DNA of 22,232 nucleotides from a virus. The first letter of the stretch is position 1. Every line of letters starts with the position of its first letter. This document shows positions 15,604-21,745 of the stretch, piece by piece. Made by a program: the position numbers and the translations under genes. The notes under the pieces were generated by a model that was not told the origin of the DNA, did not search any database, and was given only the letters and a program-made list of their open reading frames with translations. The stretch spans positions 1 through 22,232 of the IMG/VR virus record IMGVR_UViG_3300037804_000543; one strand, given 5' to 3'.

Positions 15604-15777
15604 ATGAGGGTTATTTTTAAATATATAATAATTATTATTTTTACCTCATGCAAAACTCCACACCCTCAAATAAAGCCTTTTCTTGAAGAGGAAAAGCCTC
15701 CTCCCGCAAAGATTAAAAAAGAAGGCAAAGCTCGTGGCCCATTCATGCTTGCTAGTGATTTTTCAAATAAAAATTAA
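15604..15777 (+). CDS. small predicted lipoprotein (57 aa)
   Basis: A 57-aa frame opening the plus-strand block. Residues 1-16 form a lipoprotein signal: basic start (MRVIFK), five Ile in a row, then the lipobox-like FTSC with Cys16. The mature part is short, Pro/Lys/Glu-rich (EEEKPPP, KIKKEGK) and ends PFMLASDFSNKN. The product would be a membrane-attached periplasmic peptide. Small phage lipoproteins can act in lysis (o-spanin) or superinfection exclusion; there is no evidence to choose. Support for being real is the signal-plus-lipobox pattern and a GTGTA motif 12 nt upstream. No Shine-Dalgarno is visible. Confidence 0.55.
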   Translation: MRVIFKYIIIIIFTSCKTPHPQIKPFLEEEKPPPAKIKKEGKARGPFMLASDFSNKN

Positions 15778-15821
15778 ATTATTTTTCTTATTTGCTTGAT
15801 TTTTTGCGTTTTTAGTTTAAG

Positions 15822-15848
15822 ATTAGTTAAATCAAATTTTGAACTAAT
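15822..15848. repeat. AT-rich inverted repeat upstream of coiled-coil gene
   Basis: ATTAGTT (15822-15828) and AACTAAT (15842-15848) are perfect 7-bp arms, with a partial inner pairing TCAAA/TTTGA. It lies 23 nt before the ATG at 15872. Possible operator or weak terminator for the upstream gene; no T run follows directly. Confidence 0.3.
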
Positions 15849-15871
15849 TCAAAACACGAAATAAATATATC

Positions 15872-16252
15872 ATGGAAAAAGATAGAGAAGATACTCTTAC
15901 GCAAATTCTAGCAAACAATTACCTAAACTCGATTAAATTTAAAGATGTAGTCGAATTAGTTAAATTCCATTCTGTTAATGCAGTGAAAAATGATTTAGAC
16001 AAAATGGAGAATGAAGATAAGGAAGCTCTACTCGATAAGCTAGAGAAGCAAATCGAAGAGGCTCAAGCAAAAGCCAAAGAAGAAGCTGAGAAAGCTCAAG
16101 AAGAAGCGGCAAAAGCAGAGCAGGAAATTTTTGAGAAAAAAGTTGAACAGGCAGAAGCAATACTAGGCCCAGGACAACGAGTGACATTAGATAAAGATCA
16201 GCAAAAATCTGTTGAAGAAGGGCAAAAAGAATTAACCGCCGAAACTCCCTAA
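15872..16252 (+). CDS. Ala/Glu-rich coiled-coil protein (126 aa)
   Basis: A 126-aa acidic protein. Residues 1-45 are a mixed helical start (LTQILANNYLNSIKFKDVVE); residues 46-98 form an uninterrupted Ala/Glu/Lys/Gln coiled coil with EEAQAKAKEEAEKAQEEAAK-type repeats; the tail (99-126) includes LGPGQRVTLDKDQQKS. I do not recognise the family. The next gene follows after 6 nt, so they form a pair. The upstream region is AT-rich with an inverted repeat (15822-15848) and no GTGTA motif, so its control may differ from the late-type genes. Confidence 0.7.
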   Translation: MEKDREDTLTQILANNYLNSIKFKDVVELVKFHSVNAVKNDLDKMENEDKEALLDKLEKQIEEAQAKAKEEAEKAQEEAAKAEQEIFEKKVEQAEAILGPGQRVTLDKDQQKSVEEGQKELTAETP

Positions 16253-16258
16253 TCTCAG

Positions 16259-16495
16259 ATGAAGGTTAAGGGTCTTGAAATTTTAGAAGACCACAAAGAA
16301 GCATTTAATAATTTTGCTTTAAGTGATTTAAGTATTTTACATAAAGACTTGGGTATTGCTAAGTTATATAATGCCAATCAATCTTTTGATTTAATAGATC
16401 CTAAAGTTGTATTTGGTAGTAATGAAATATTTATATATTGCTCTGTATTAAATAATAATAATGTTTGTAGAGTATCCTTAAAGGTTTTAATATAA
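16259..16495 (+). CDS. hypothetical protein (78 aa)
   Basis: A 78-aa protein starting MKVKGLEILEDHKEAFNNFA, with hydrophobic strands in the second half (DPKVVFGSNEIFIYCSVL) and ending CRVSLKVLI. No family recognised. It follows the coiled-coil gene by 6 nt and is likely co-transcribed. The beta-strand C-terminus suggests a small folded domain. Confidence 0.6.
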   Translation: MKVKGLEILEDHKEAFNNFALSDLSILHKDLGIAKLYNANQSFDLIDPKVVFGSNEIFIYCSVLNNNNVCRVSLKVLI

Positions 16496-16515
16496 TATGT
16501 AGGGTGGGAGGTATA

Positions 16516-16866
16516 ATGTCTCATAGTAAAATATTTAGTCATTTGGATGAGATAGAGGCTGTAGTTAATGCTCATGGGGTAGGAGCGAAACGAGCTTTCC
16601 TGAACAACGAAGATACCCCAACCAAATTAACCCAATTCGCTTACAGTAAGTTGCAGCCAGGAGAAATCTGTGGTTTGCATACTCATGTAACAATGGAAGA
16701 GTATTTTTTCTTTTTAAGTGGCACCGCAAAATATTTTGTAGGAGAAGAAGTATATAATGTAGAAAAGGGTTCTTTTTTAAGAATACCCGCGAATACTTAC
16801 CACGAGTTAAGAAACAATAATACTGAAGAGCTAGAAATAATATACTTCGGAATTGCAACAGACTAA
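16516..16866 (+). CDS. single-domain cupin (116 aa)
   Basis: A small cupin_2-type beta barrel. Motif 1 is GLHTHVTMEEYFFFLSG (His55, His57, Glu62, Gly69); motif 2 is PANTYHELRN with His96. Metal-binding residues are all present, so a metal site is likely. Members include sugar isomerases, dioxygenases and sensors, so the substrate is unknown. The start is the ATG at 16516 because GGGAGGT stands 3 nt before it; the frame also opens at a GTG at 16504 inside that ribosome site, which is rejected. This is one of the few genes here with a clear Shine-Dalgarno. TATAAT (about 16491-16496) nearby may be a -10. Confidence 0.8.
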   Translation: MSHSKIFSHLDEIEAVVNAHGVGAKRAFLNNEDTPTKLTQFAYSKLQPGEICGLHTHVTMEEYFFFLSGTAKYFVGEEVYNVEKGSFLRIPANTYHELRNNNTEELEIIYFGIATD

Positions 16867-16872
16867 TCTATA

Positions 16873-17019
16873 ATGAGGGATTTGGTCAAAGTTTTCACCG
16901 AAATGTTTTGGGGTGAGGAAATCGGAAATATTGGTTTTATTAAATTCTTGGTGACTTTTGTTTGTATATTTGTTACTATTAAATTTTTCATGTATATAAC
17001 TTCTGACAAAAAGAAATAA
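16873..17019 (+). CDS. small single-pass membrane protein (48 aa)
   Basis: A 48-aa frame 6 nt after the cupin stop. Residues 1-17 are amphipathic and acidic (MRDLVKVFTEMFWGEEIGN), residues 20-42 are one strongly hydrophobic helix (FIKFLVTFVCIFVTIKFFMY), and the end is charged (TSDKKK), which fits a single-pass membrane protein with a cytoplasmic basic tail. No family recognised; holin-like or host-membrane functions are possible, not shown. Real-gene support is the tight spacing, the clean membrane pattern and the absence of another frame in the gap. Confidence 0.55.
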   Translation: MRDLVKVFTEMFWGEEIGNIGFIKFLVTFVCIFVTIKFFMYITSDKKK

Positions 17020-17053
17020 AACTTTTACAATAGTATCTCATTAGGGTATTCTT

Positions 17054-17061
17054 GTGTAATA
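17054..17061 (+). promoter_or_regulatory. GTGTAATA start-proximal motif (exact copy)
   Basis: Exact GTGTAATA on the plus strand, with 12 nt between the GTGTA core and the ATG at 17071, in a 51-nt non-coding gap. No -35-like hexamer at the usual distance. Confidence 0.5.
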
Positions 17062-17070
17062 TTAGTTACC

Positions 17071-17262
17071 ATGATCGAATTTTATAACGTAAGAAAAAAA
17101 GAGAAAGTTTCAATCTCAAAAGATAAGGTTGAAAAAAAAGAATACAAGCGCACTTTAAAGAGTGGTAAAGAATCTATAAGATATGCTTTTGCAGCTGTAG
17201 ATGAAGATGGAACAAAGCTGACTAAGTTCTGCAGTAAAGCTGATTACGACTCGCTTAATTAA
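17071..17262 (+). CDS. small basic protein (63 aa)
   Basis: A 63-aa Lys-rich protein starting MIEFYNVRKKEKVSISKDKV, with YAFAAVDEDGTKLTKFCSKA in the second half. It looks like a compact beta-rich fold found as short stand-alone proteins in phages and bacteria (the LTKF-SK-ADYD ending is reminiscent), but I cannot name the family or its function. It has its own GTGTAATA motif 12 nt upstream and is followed by another one before the epimerase gene, so it is probably transcribed alone or as a leader of the sugar genes. Confidence 0.7.
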   Translation: MIEFYNVRKKEKVSISKDKVEKKEYKRTLKSGKESIRYAFAAVDEDGTKLTKFCSKADYDSLN

Positions 17263-17294
17263 ATTAAGTAATATTCTTTTTTTGTTTATAGGTT

Positions 17295-17302
17295 GTGTAA
17301 TA
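17295..17302 (+). promoter_or_regulatory. GTGTAATA start-proximal motif (exact copy)
   Basis: Exact GTGTAATA on the plus strand, with 10 nt between the GTGTA core and the ATG at 17310. It would start transcription of the sugar cluster 17310-19158. Confidence 0.5.
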
Positions 17303-17309
17303 CCTGTAA

Positions 17310-18197
17310 ATGGGTGGAAAAAGAATTTTAGTAACGGGAGGGTCTGGGTTCGTAGGGACTCATTTAATAAAAAATTTATTAAAAGAGCACCCCAAGAATA
17401 AAATAATTTCTATCGACGACTATTCCTCGGGAACAAAGGATAATAACCTTCAAGATCCAAGGGTCAAATATTACAATATTGGCACTTACGAATTAGAGCT
17501 TTTAGATAAGCATGCATATTTTGAGCCTAACGAAATTTATCATTTTGGAGAGTTCTCCAGAGTTGTAACATCTTTCGATAAATATGATCAATGTTGGAAG
17601 TCTAATATAATTGGTACCAACAAAGTGCTGCAATACGCAGTAAAACACAAAGCTAAATTTTTTTATAGCGCCTCTAGTAGCGGATTGGGTAATGGCGGAG
17701 AAGATGAATCCTTGTCTCCTTATGCTTGGATGAAATCTAAAAATGTCGAATTAATTAAAAATTATAATAAATGGTTTGGCCTACAATATAATATCTATTA
17801 TTTTTATAATGTTTATGGGCCTGGACAAATTGAATCAGGTGAATATGCGACTGTCATAGGGATTTTCGAAAGATTGTATAGAGAAAATAAACCTTTATCT
17901 GTGGTTAGCCCTGGGACTCAAACTAGGGATTTCACTCATATCCAAGATATTATTGAAGGGATCCAATTAGGGTCTAATGTTGAATCGAACGATGAATATT
18001 GGTTGGGAACGGGAAAACAAACCTCAATATTAGAAATATGCAAAACTTTTAAACGGGATTATGTTTTTATTCCCGAACGGATTGGAGAGCGGGTCGCTGG
18101 CGAGGCTCCAGTTGAAGCAACTATGGAAAAATTAAATTGGCAACCAAACAAACAACTATCAAATTATATAGAAGAAATAATTAATCATGAAAACTGA
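17310..18197 (+). CDS. NAD-dependent sugar epimerase/dehydratase (extended SDR)
   Basis: A 295-aa extended short-chain dehydrogenase. The NAD-binding GGSGFVG is at residues 10-16, an acidic residue after strand 2 (SIDDYSSG) favours NAD over NADP, the catalytic Tyr138-x3-Lys142 (YAWMK) has Ser120/Ser122 upstream (YSASSSG), and NVYGPGQ (167-173) and RDFTHIQDI are sugar-binding segments of UDP-glucose 4-epimerases and NDP-sugar dehydratases. It interconverts or dehydrates a nucleotide sugar in the cytoplasm. Length is slightly short for the family (310-350). It overlaps the ManC-type cupin by 11 bp, so the two are coupled and likely act in one pathway, with the dehydrogenase at 11182. Exact substrate unknown. 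Confidence 0.88.
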   Translation: MGGKRILVTGGSGFVGTHLIKNLLKEHPKNKIISIDDYSSGTKDNNLQDPRVKYYNIGTYELELLDKHAYFEPNEIYHFGEFSRVVTSFDKYDQCWKSNIIGTNKVLQYAVKHKAKFFYSASSSGLGNGGEDESLSPYAWMKSKNVELIKNYNKWFGLQYNIYYFYNVYGPGQIESGEYATVIGIFERLYRENKPLSVVSPGTQTRDFTHIQDIIEGIQLGSNVESNDEYWLGTGKQTSILEICKTFKRDYVFIPERIGERVAGEAPVEATMEKLNWQPNKQLSNYIEEIINHEN

Positions 18198-18546
18198 AGA
18201 GATAGACGGTCCAATTAGGCCTTGGGGACATTACGAAATCCTTTTGGATGAAAGTTATTGTAAAGTTAAACGCATTGTTGTTAAGCCTGAGTGCAGACTA
18301 AGCTACCAGTATCATTACAAAAGAAAAGAGGCGTGGACTGTTGTTCAAGGAGTAGCCACAGTAACTGTTAATGGCGTGATGAAAGATTATTTTCCAGGGG
18401 AAACAGTTCTAATAGGTTTTCAAGATAAACATCGCATGGCTAATAATAGTAAATTAGAAAATATGATTTTAATTGAAGTTCAAACAGGTTCGTATTTTGG
18501 AGAAGACGATATCGTTAGAATAGAAGATGATTTTAATAGAGAATAA
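18187..18546 (+). CDS. stand-alone ManC-type cupin (mannose-6-phosphate isomerase type II domain)
   Basis: A 119-aa protein matching the C-terminal isomerase domain of bifunctional ManC/AlgA enzymes over nearly its full length: RPWGHYEIL (11-19), KVKRIVVKPECRLSYQYHYK with metal ligands Gln41, His43 and Glu48, His82 in DKHRMAN, and the diagnostic end IEVQTGSYFGEDDIVRIEDD. That domain interconverts fructose-6-phosphate and mannose-6-phosphate on the way to GDP-mannose. The GDP-mannose pyrophosphorylase half is absent here; such stand-alone cupins also occur in phage and capsule clusters. It starts inside the epimerase gene (11-bp overlap). Confidence 0.88.
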   Translation: MKTEEIDGPIRPWGHYEILLDESYCKVKRIVVKPECRLSYQYHYKRKEAWTVVQGVATVTVNGVMKDYFPGETVLIGFQDKHRMANNSKLENMILIEVQTGSYFGEDDIVRIEDDFNRE

Positions 18547-18552
18547 AAGTTC

Positions 18553-19158
18553 ATGCGAGGACTCTTGAAGATATCATATTTTATTTTGTTTTTCCTTTCG
18601 GGGTGCAACAATTTATCCAAAAATAAAAAGGATAGCCTTCTGGTTAATGATCTTGGGCCTGAAATAATCAAAAATACTGGGGCCGCTTTATTAGGTATGC
18701 CTAGCATCGCATACTGCTATCCTGGGCTAACAGATAAGGACGCTCGAGAAAGTCTCTCAGAACCATTAAAACGCGCGGGGAACGCGATATTTCCAGACAC
18801 ACACTACATTCGTATAAAATATCAATCATTTGTCACGTTTAGTGATTGGTTTCAGAAAATAACCTCTCAACTAAATAACGAAGAAATAGGAGATGGCTAC
18901 GATTGCGACAATTATTCTTTTTTATATAAATCTTTATTATCGGTTAGCTCTTATAAAAATCAAAACTTGCGAGAGGTATTAGTTGGGGTAATCTACGTCA
19001 ACCAAAAACATTCTTTTGGAGGCATTCCTTCGGGACAATTCTACCATGCATTAAATATAATTTGTACTGAGTCGGGTTGGTATGTATACGAGCCTCAAAC
19101 AGGAGAATTTGATAAAATAGAAAATTACCCAAATAACATTTTGTGGTTTATTTTTTAA
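18553..19158 (+). CDS. lipoprotein with Cys/His/Glu hydrolase-like domain
   Basis: A 201-aa predicted lipoprotein: hydrophobic N-terminus and lipobox LSGC (Cys18). Residues 110-185 carry a pattern of papain/transglutaminase-like enzymes: GYDCDNYSFLYKSL with Cys118, GQFYHALNII with His165, and YVYEPQTGEF with Glu180. The EPQT segment is typical of the MOA-lectin-related cysteine protease group, which is my best guess; catalytic activity is not shown. It would sit in the periplasm attached to a membrane and might cut or cross-link protein or peptidoglycan, or block other phages. It follows the cupin by 6 nt with no clear ribosome site and lies among sugar genes. Confidence 0.65.
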   Translation: MRGLLKISYFILFFLSGCNNLSKNKKDSLLVNDLGPEIIKNTGAALLGMPSIAYCYPGLTDKDARESLSEPLKRAGNAIFPDTHYIRIKYQSFVTFSDWFQKITSQLNNEEIGDGYDCDNYSFLYKSLLSVSSYKNQNLREVLVGVIYVNQKHSFGGIPSGQFYHALNIICTESGWYVYEPQTGEFDKIENYPNNILWFIF

Positions 19159-19167
19159 AATATACTG

Positions 19168-19182
19168 TATTATATAGTATAA
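19168..19182 (+). promoter_or_regulatory. AT-rich promoter-like 15-mer (copy 2)
   Basis: TATTATATAGTATAA, identical to 2574-2588 (minus). Here it runs into the ATG at 19182 and lies within TATACT...AGTATA arms (19161-19181). If a promoter, the message would be leaderless or the true start would lie further in; an operator is an alternative. Confidence 0.35.
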
Positions 19183-19622
19183 TGAAATTTTTATTAGAAA
19201 AAGACAGGGCGACTAAAGATATCGTTGCGGTGAGTGGATATTTTGACCCTTTACATATTGGGCATTTAGAATATTTAGAAATGGCAAGTAAATTAGGTAA
19301 TTATTTATGTGTTATAGTTAATAATGATTACCAATGTAGGCTAAAAAAAGGGAAATCTTTCATGCCTGAGCAAGATAGATTGAAAATTATTCAATCTTTA
19401 AAGATGGTTGACTACGCCATGATCTCCGTGGATCAAGACCGCACAGTTTGTATGAGCCTTGAGTTTTTGAAGCCGAAAATTTTTGCCAATGGGGGGGATA
19501 GGCATAATCAAGAAATTCCTGAAGCGGAAACCTGTCGAAGATTTGATATTCAAATAGTTGACGGGCTGGGAAATAAAATACGATCTTCTTCTTCTCTGAC
19601 TGGGCTAAAAGAAAAAACTTAA
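19182..19622 (+). CDS. HIGH-motif nucleotidyltransferase (RfaE/TagD-like)
   Basis: A 146-aa cytidylyltransferase-superfamily enzyme: SGYFDPLHIGH with the nucleotide-binding HIGH (residues 25-28), FANGGDR (102-107) and the closing KIRSSSSL (132-139), equivalent to the ISSTxxR motif. NGGDR plus this ending resembles heptose-1-phosphate adenylyltransferases (HldE C-terminal type) and glycerol-3-phosphate cytidylyltransferases. It would activate a sugar or polyol phosphate with ATP or CTP for glycan assembly. The start is the ATG at 19182; the frame extends upstream to 19143 but that would lie inside the lipoprotein gene. It ends 2 nt from the convergent gene at 19625, with no terminator visible between them. 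Confidence 0.85.
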   Translation: MKFLLEKDRATKDIVAVSGYFDPLHIGHLEYLEMASKLGNYLCVIVNNDYQCRLKKGKSFMPEQDRLKIIQSLKMVDYAMISVDQDRTVCMSLEFLKPKIFANGGDRHNQEIPEAETCRRFDIQIVDGLGNKIRSSSSLTGLKEKT

Positions 19623-19624
19623 CG

Positions 19625-20668
19625 TCAGTCGAGCACGGGAGATACAATCTTATTGTATCCAGCATTAACGCTATCTGCTCGAACCACGAAAAAGGATTCT
19701 CCTGACTGAAATACGTGATCGTCGATTTGCCCCGTATTTAAGTTGATCCAGTTGTTTACATCGTGATAATATGATACCCATGCCGATCCAGACCAAGCTA
19801 AAATATAATCTGCCTGAGAGCTATTTTGAGATTTATTCCAGTTGGAGCTAACATCTATAAGATCGCTTATTTTTGATTCTACTGGAAATGGATTAGACAT
19901 TAAAAATTTACCTTCTGACCCAGGAAGATAAGACTGAACAAACTGCGGGACATAACCAGAAAAACTTAGAGTTAAAGGAGCAGTGCCTTTTCTTTGGTAA
20001 ATTAATCCTTCATCAGGATAAATGATCGTTCCTCCTTGGTCAGATCTAGTTCCAAATGTTTGCCATTTGTCGTTATGATAAAAATAAGTCTTCCATCCAT
20101 ATGTAGTCCATATTAAAATATTATCACCAATACTTGGCGTTCCTTTCTCTCCATGAAAATCTTCTCCAGTACCAAACATTCCAGCCAAAGTGTTAGCTTT
20201 GATTATGTCAATAGAATCATATGCTTGAAAATACTGGCTAACTAGATTCGCTTCTAGGCCTATTGTAACATCGTTTTCTACATTCGCTAGAACCAAAAAC
20301 ACTAAGCCGTTATATTCTTCTTGCCCATCTCGCAACCTTAAAAAATGAGGTTCCTGAGCGAGAACGTCATCTTCGTAAGATTCCTCTTCGTACTGACCAA
20401 TGAGATCGCTCAATGTTAATGTTGATCCTATGATTGTTTCTATGACGCCCGAGTAAACAGCTTCTTGATTATAACCGCTCGAAAGAAATGTATAACTAGG
20501 TGTCGAATCTTCTGCTGCCTCCAATATATCAATATTAGTGACTCCTATAGCTTGCGTGGCAGCCTCGCTTCCCCAAAAATATTCAGCGCTTAGATCTTTC
20601 AGTTGAAAACTGCCTAAAGTCGCAGCTATTATCATAAGTGCAAAATATAATTTGAATCGCATACTCAT
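19625..20668 (-). CDS. secreted TIGR02597-like protein
   Basis: A 347-aa secreted protein with an N-terminal signal peptide (MSMRFKLYFALMIIAATLGS). Two internal repeats, about residues 182-228 and 287-332, share DxILxW-x5-W-x2-Y-(F/Y)-H...W...G(E/L)...R. The intermediate phrase GLIYQRKGTAPLTLSFSGYV and SNPFPV match my memory of the TIGR02597 family, which I associate with Verrucomicrobiota exported proteins of unknown function. In a phage it is unusual and probably acquired from the host. Start: the ATG at 20668 or 20662; a GTG at 20680 coincides with the GTGTATAC motif and is rejected. The gene converges on the nucleotidyltransferase. Confidence 0.7.
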   Translation of the reverse strand: MSMRFKLYFALMIIAATLGSFQLKDLSAEYFWGSEAATQAIGVTNIDILEAAEDSTPSYTFLSSGYNQEAVYSGVIETIIGSTLTLSDLIGQYEEESYEDDVLAQEPHFLRLRDGQEEYNGLVFLVLANVENDVTIGLEANLVSQYFQAYDSIDIIKANTLAGMFGTGEDFHGEKGTPSIGDNILIWTTYGWKTYFYHNDKWQTFGTRSDQGGTIIYPDEGLIYQRKGTAPLTLSFSGYVPQFVQSYLPGSEGKFLMSNPFPVESKISDLIDVSSNWNKSQNSSQADYILAWSGSAWVSYYHDVNNWINLNTGQIDDHVFQSGESFFVVRADSVNAGYNKIVSPVLD

Positions 20669-20672
20669 TATA

Positions 20673-20680
20673 GTATACAC
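20673..20680 (-). promoter_or_regulatory. GTGTA motif before the secreted protein
   Basis: GTGTATAC on the minus strand; the core is 7 nt from the ATG at 20668 and 13 nt from the ATG at 20662. If other spacings (9-12 nt) are a guide, the true start may be 20662. Confidence 0.45.
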
Positions 20681-20711
20681 TTTTCAAGCTAAAATTCAAG
20701 GGCTAAAAATG

Positions 20712-21614
20712 TTATCTGCTTGACGGCCTTCTGGAGCCATCTTTTTCAACTTCCTTTTTAGGGCGAGGAGGGGGACGTCTTTCGGGTCGAGCCTTATCAG
20801 CTACAGAAGATTCTTTGCGAGCGGAAACGTGATCTCTTAATTGCTTCTGGATATCCTTCAAATCATCATGCAAGGCCTTTTGTTCCTCCTTGAAAGAATC
20901 AAAAAGATCCTTTCTCTCTTCCCCTTTAGCTTCTTGCAAGGAATTTACAAATTGCTTTTTACTTTCATTTAATTTTTTAATTTTATCTGCATGAGATTTA
21001 TGTAAATCTTTAACTTCTTGAGGGATTACAGGTTTGATAGGCCTTTCTGGTTTATTTTTATTTAAATTTTCTTTAATAGATTCCGCTAATTCTTTATGGT
21101 TATCGAATCTTTGTTGATTATTCTTGCGAAATGAGTCTACGGCTTCTTTCACCTTTTTGCGGGTAGGGTTTTCTAGGTTTTTAATCACCACCTTCAATTC
21201 TTCGCGAAGCTTTTCTTTTTCAAGTTTATAAGAATTCATTTGATTTTTTAATTCATCTGGCAATTCAGGACGAGCAGGGCGAGTAGGCTTTTCGATTTTA
21301 TTAGGCTTCTCTTTATCTGATGTTGGCCTGACGGGTTTGATAGGTTTTGGCCTTGGCTTAGGCTTCTCAACTTCAAGACGCTTTTTTCCCGAAGGTTTTC
21401 CTGGCCCAGCTTGGAATCGATCATCAACTCGATCTCCATCAGAATCAACCCAATTTTTAATTTTCGGGCCATCAACTACATAACCTTCCTTGTCCAGCCA
21501 TTGACCAAATAAATTAGGTTTTTCAATGGAAGGCTTAGATATAGACGGGCGCTTTGCCCCAATGCTCGAAACGATAAAGCTAAAAGACAAAAGGTAGATA
21601 AATAATTTTTTCAT
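20712..21614 (-). CDS. secreted Pro/Lys-rich coiled-coil protein with EF-hand-like motif
   Basis: A 300-aa exported protein. The signal peptide (residues 1-20, MKKLFIYLLSFSFIVSSIGA) is followed by a 10-residue repeat, WLDKEGYVVD (39-48) and WVDSDGDRVD (55-64). The second is a DxDxD calcium-loop pattern (Asp57, Asp59, Asp61). Then come a Pro/Lys-rich spacer (80-115), two long helical coiled-coil segments (about 120-185 and 200-268) separated by KPERPIKPVIP, and a basic Pro/Arg tail. The pattern resembles exported proteins of planctomycete/verrucomicrobial type rather than phage structural proteins. It lies with the other secreted gene, so both may be host-derived. Function unknown; a cell-surface or cell-wall role is inferred. 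Confidence 0.75.
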   Translation of the reverse strand: MKKLFIYLLSFSFIVSSIGAKRPSISKPSIEKPNLFGQWLDKEGYVVDGPKIKNWVDSDGDRVDDRFQAGPGKPSGKKRLEVEKPKPRPKPIKPVRPTSDKEKPNKIEKPTRPARPELPDELKNQMNSYKLEKEKLREELKVVIKNLENPTRKKVKEAVDSFRKNNQQRFDNHKELAESIKENLNKNKPERPIKPVIPQEVKDLHKSHADKIKKLNESKKQFVNSLQEAKGEERKDLFDSFKEEQKALHDDLKDIQKQLRDHVSARKESSVADKARPERRPPPRPKKEVEKDGSRRPSSR

Positions 21615-21745
21615 GCAAATATATTAGCATCACCCATGCCAACCCAAGAATTGGCTCAGTCATTGGTTTCGCGAGTTTTTTATTTTAAATCTTTATTTAT
21701 ATTTGAGTAATTATTCCAATTGAGATTAGAAATATTCCCCAAATA

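Noticed and set aside
15975-16187. Leu-rich 70-aa minus-strand frame
   Set aside because: Antisense shadow of the Ala/Glu coiled coil.
16504-16515. GTG start at 16504 for the cupin
   Set aside because: It lies inside the GGGAGGT ribosome site, which points to the ATG at 16516.
19143-19181. Upstream start at 19143 for the nucleotidyltransferase
   Set aside because: It lies within the lipoprotein gene; the extra residues are not typical of the family, and the ATG at 19182 starts the fold correctly.
21615-21745. Possible terminator (CCAA...TTGG) in the gap upstream of the secreted protein gene
   Set aside because: Only 4-bp arms and no T run in the right place.
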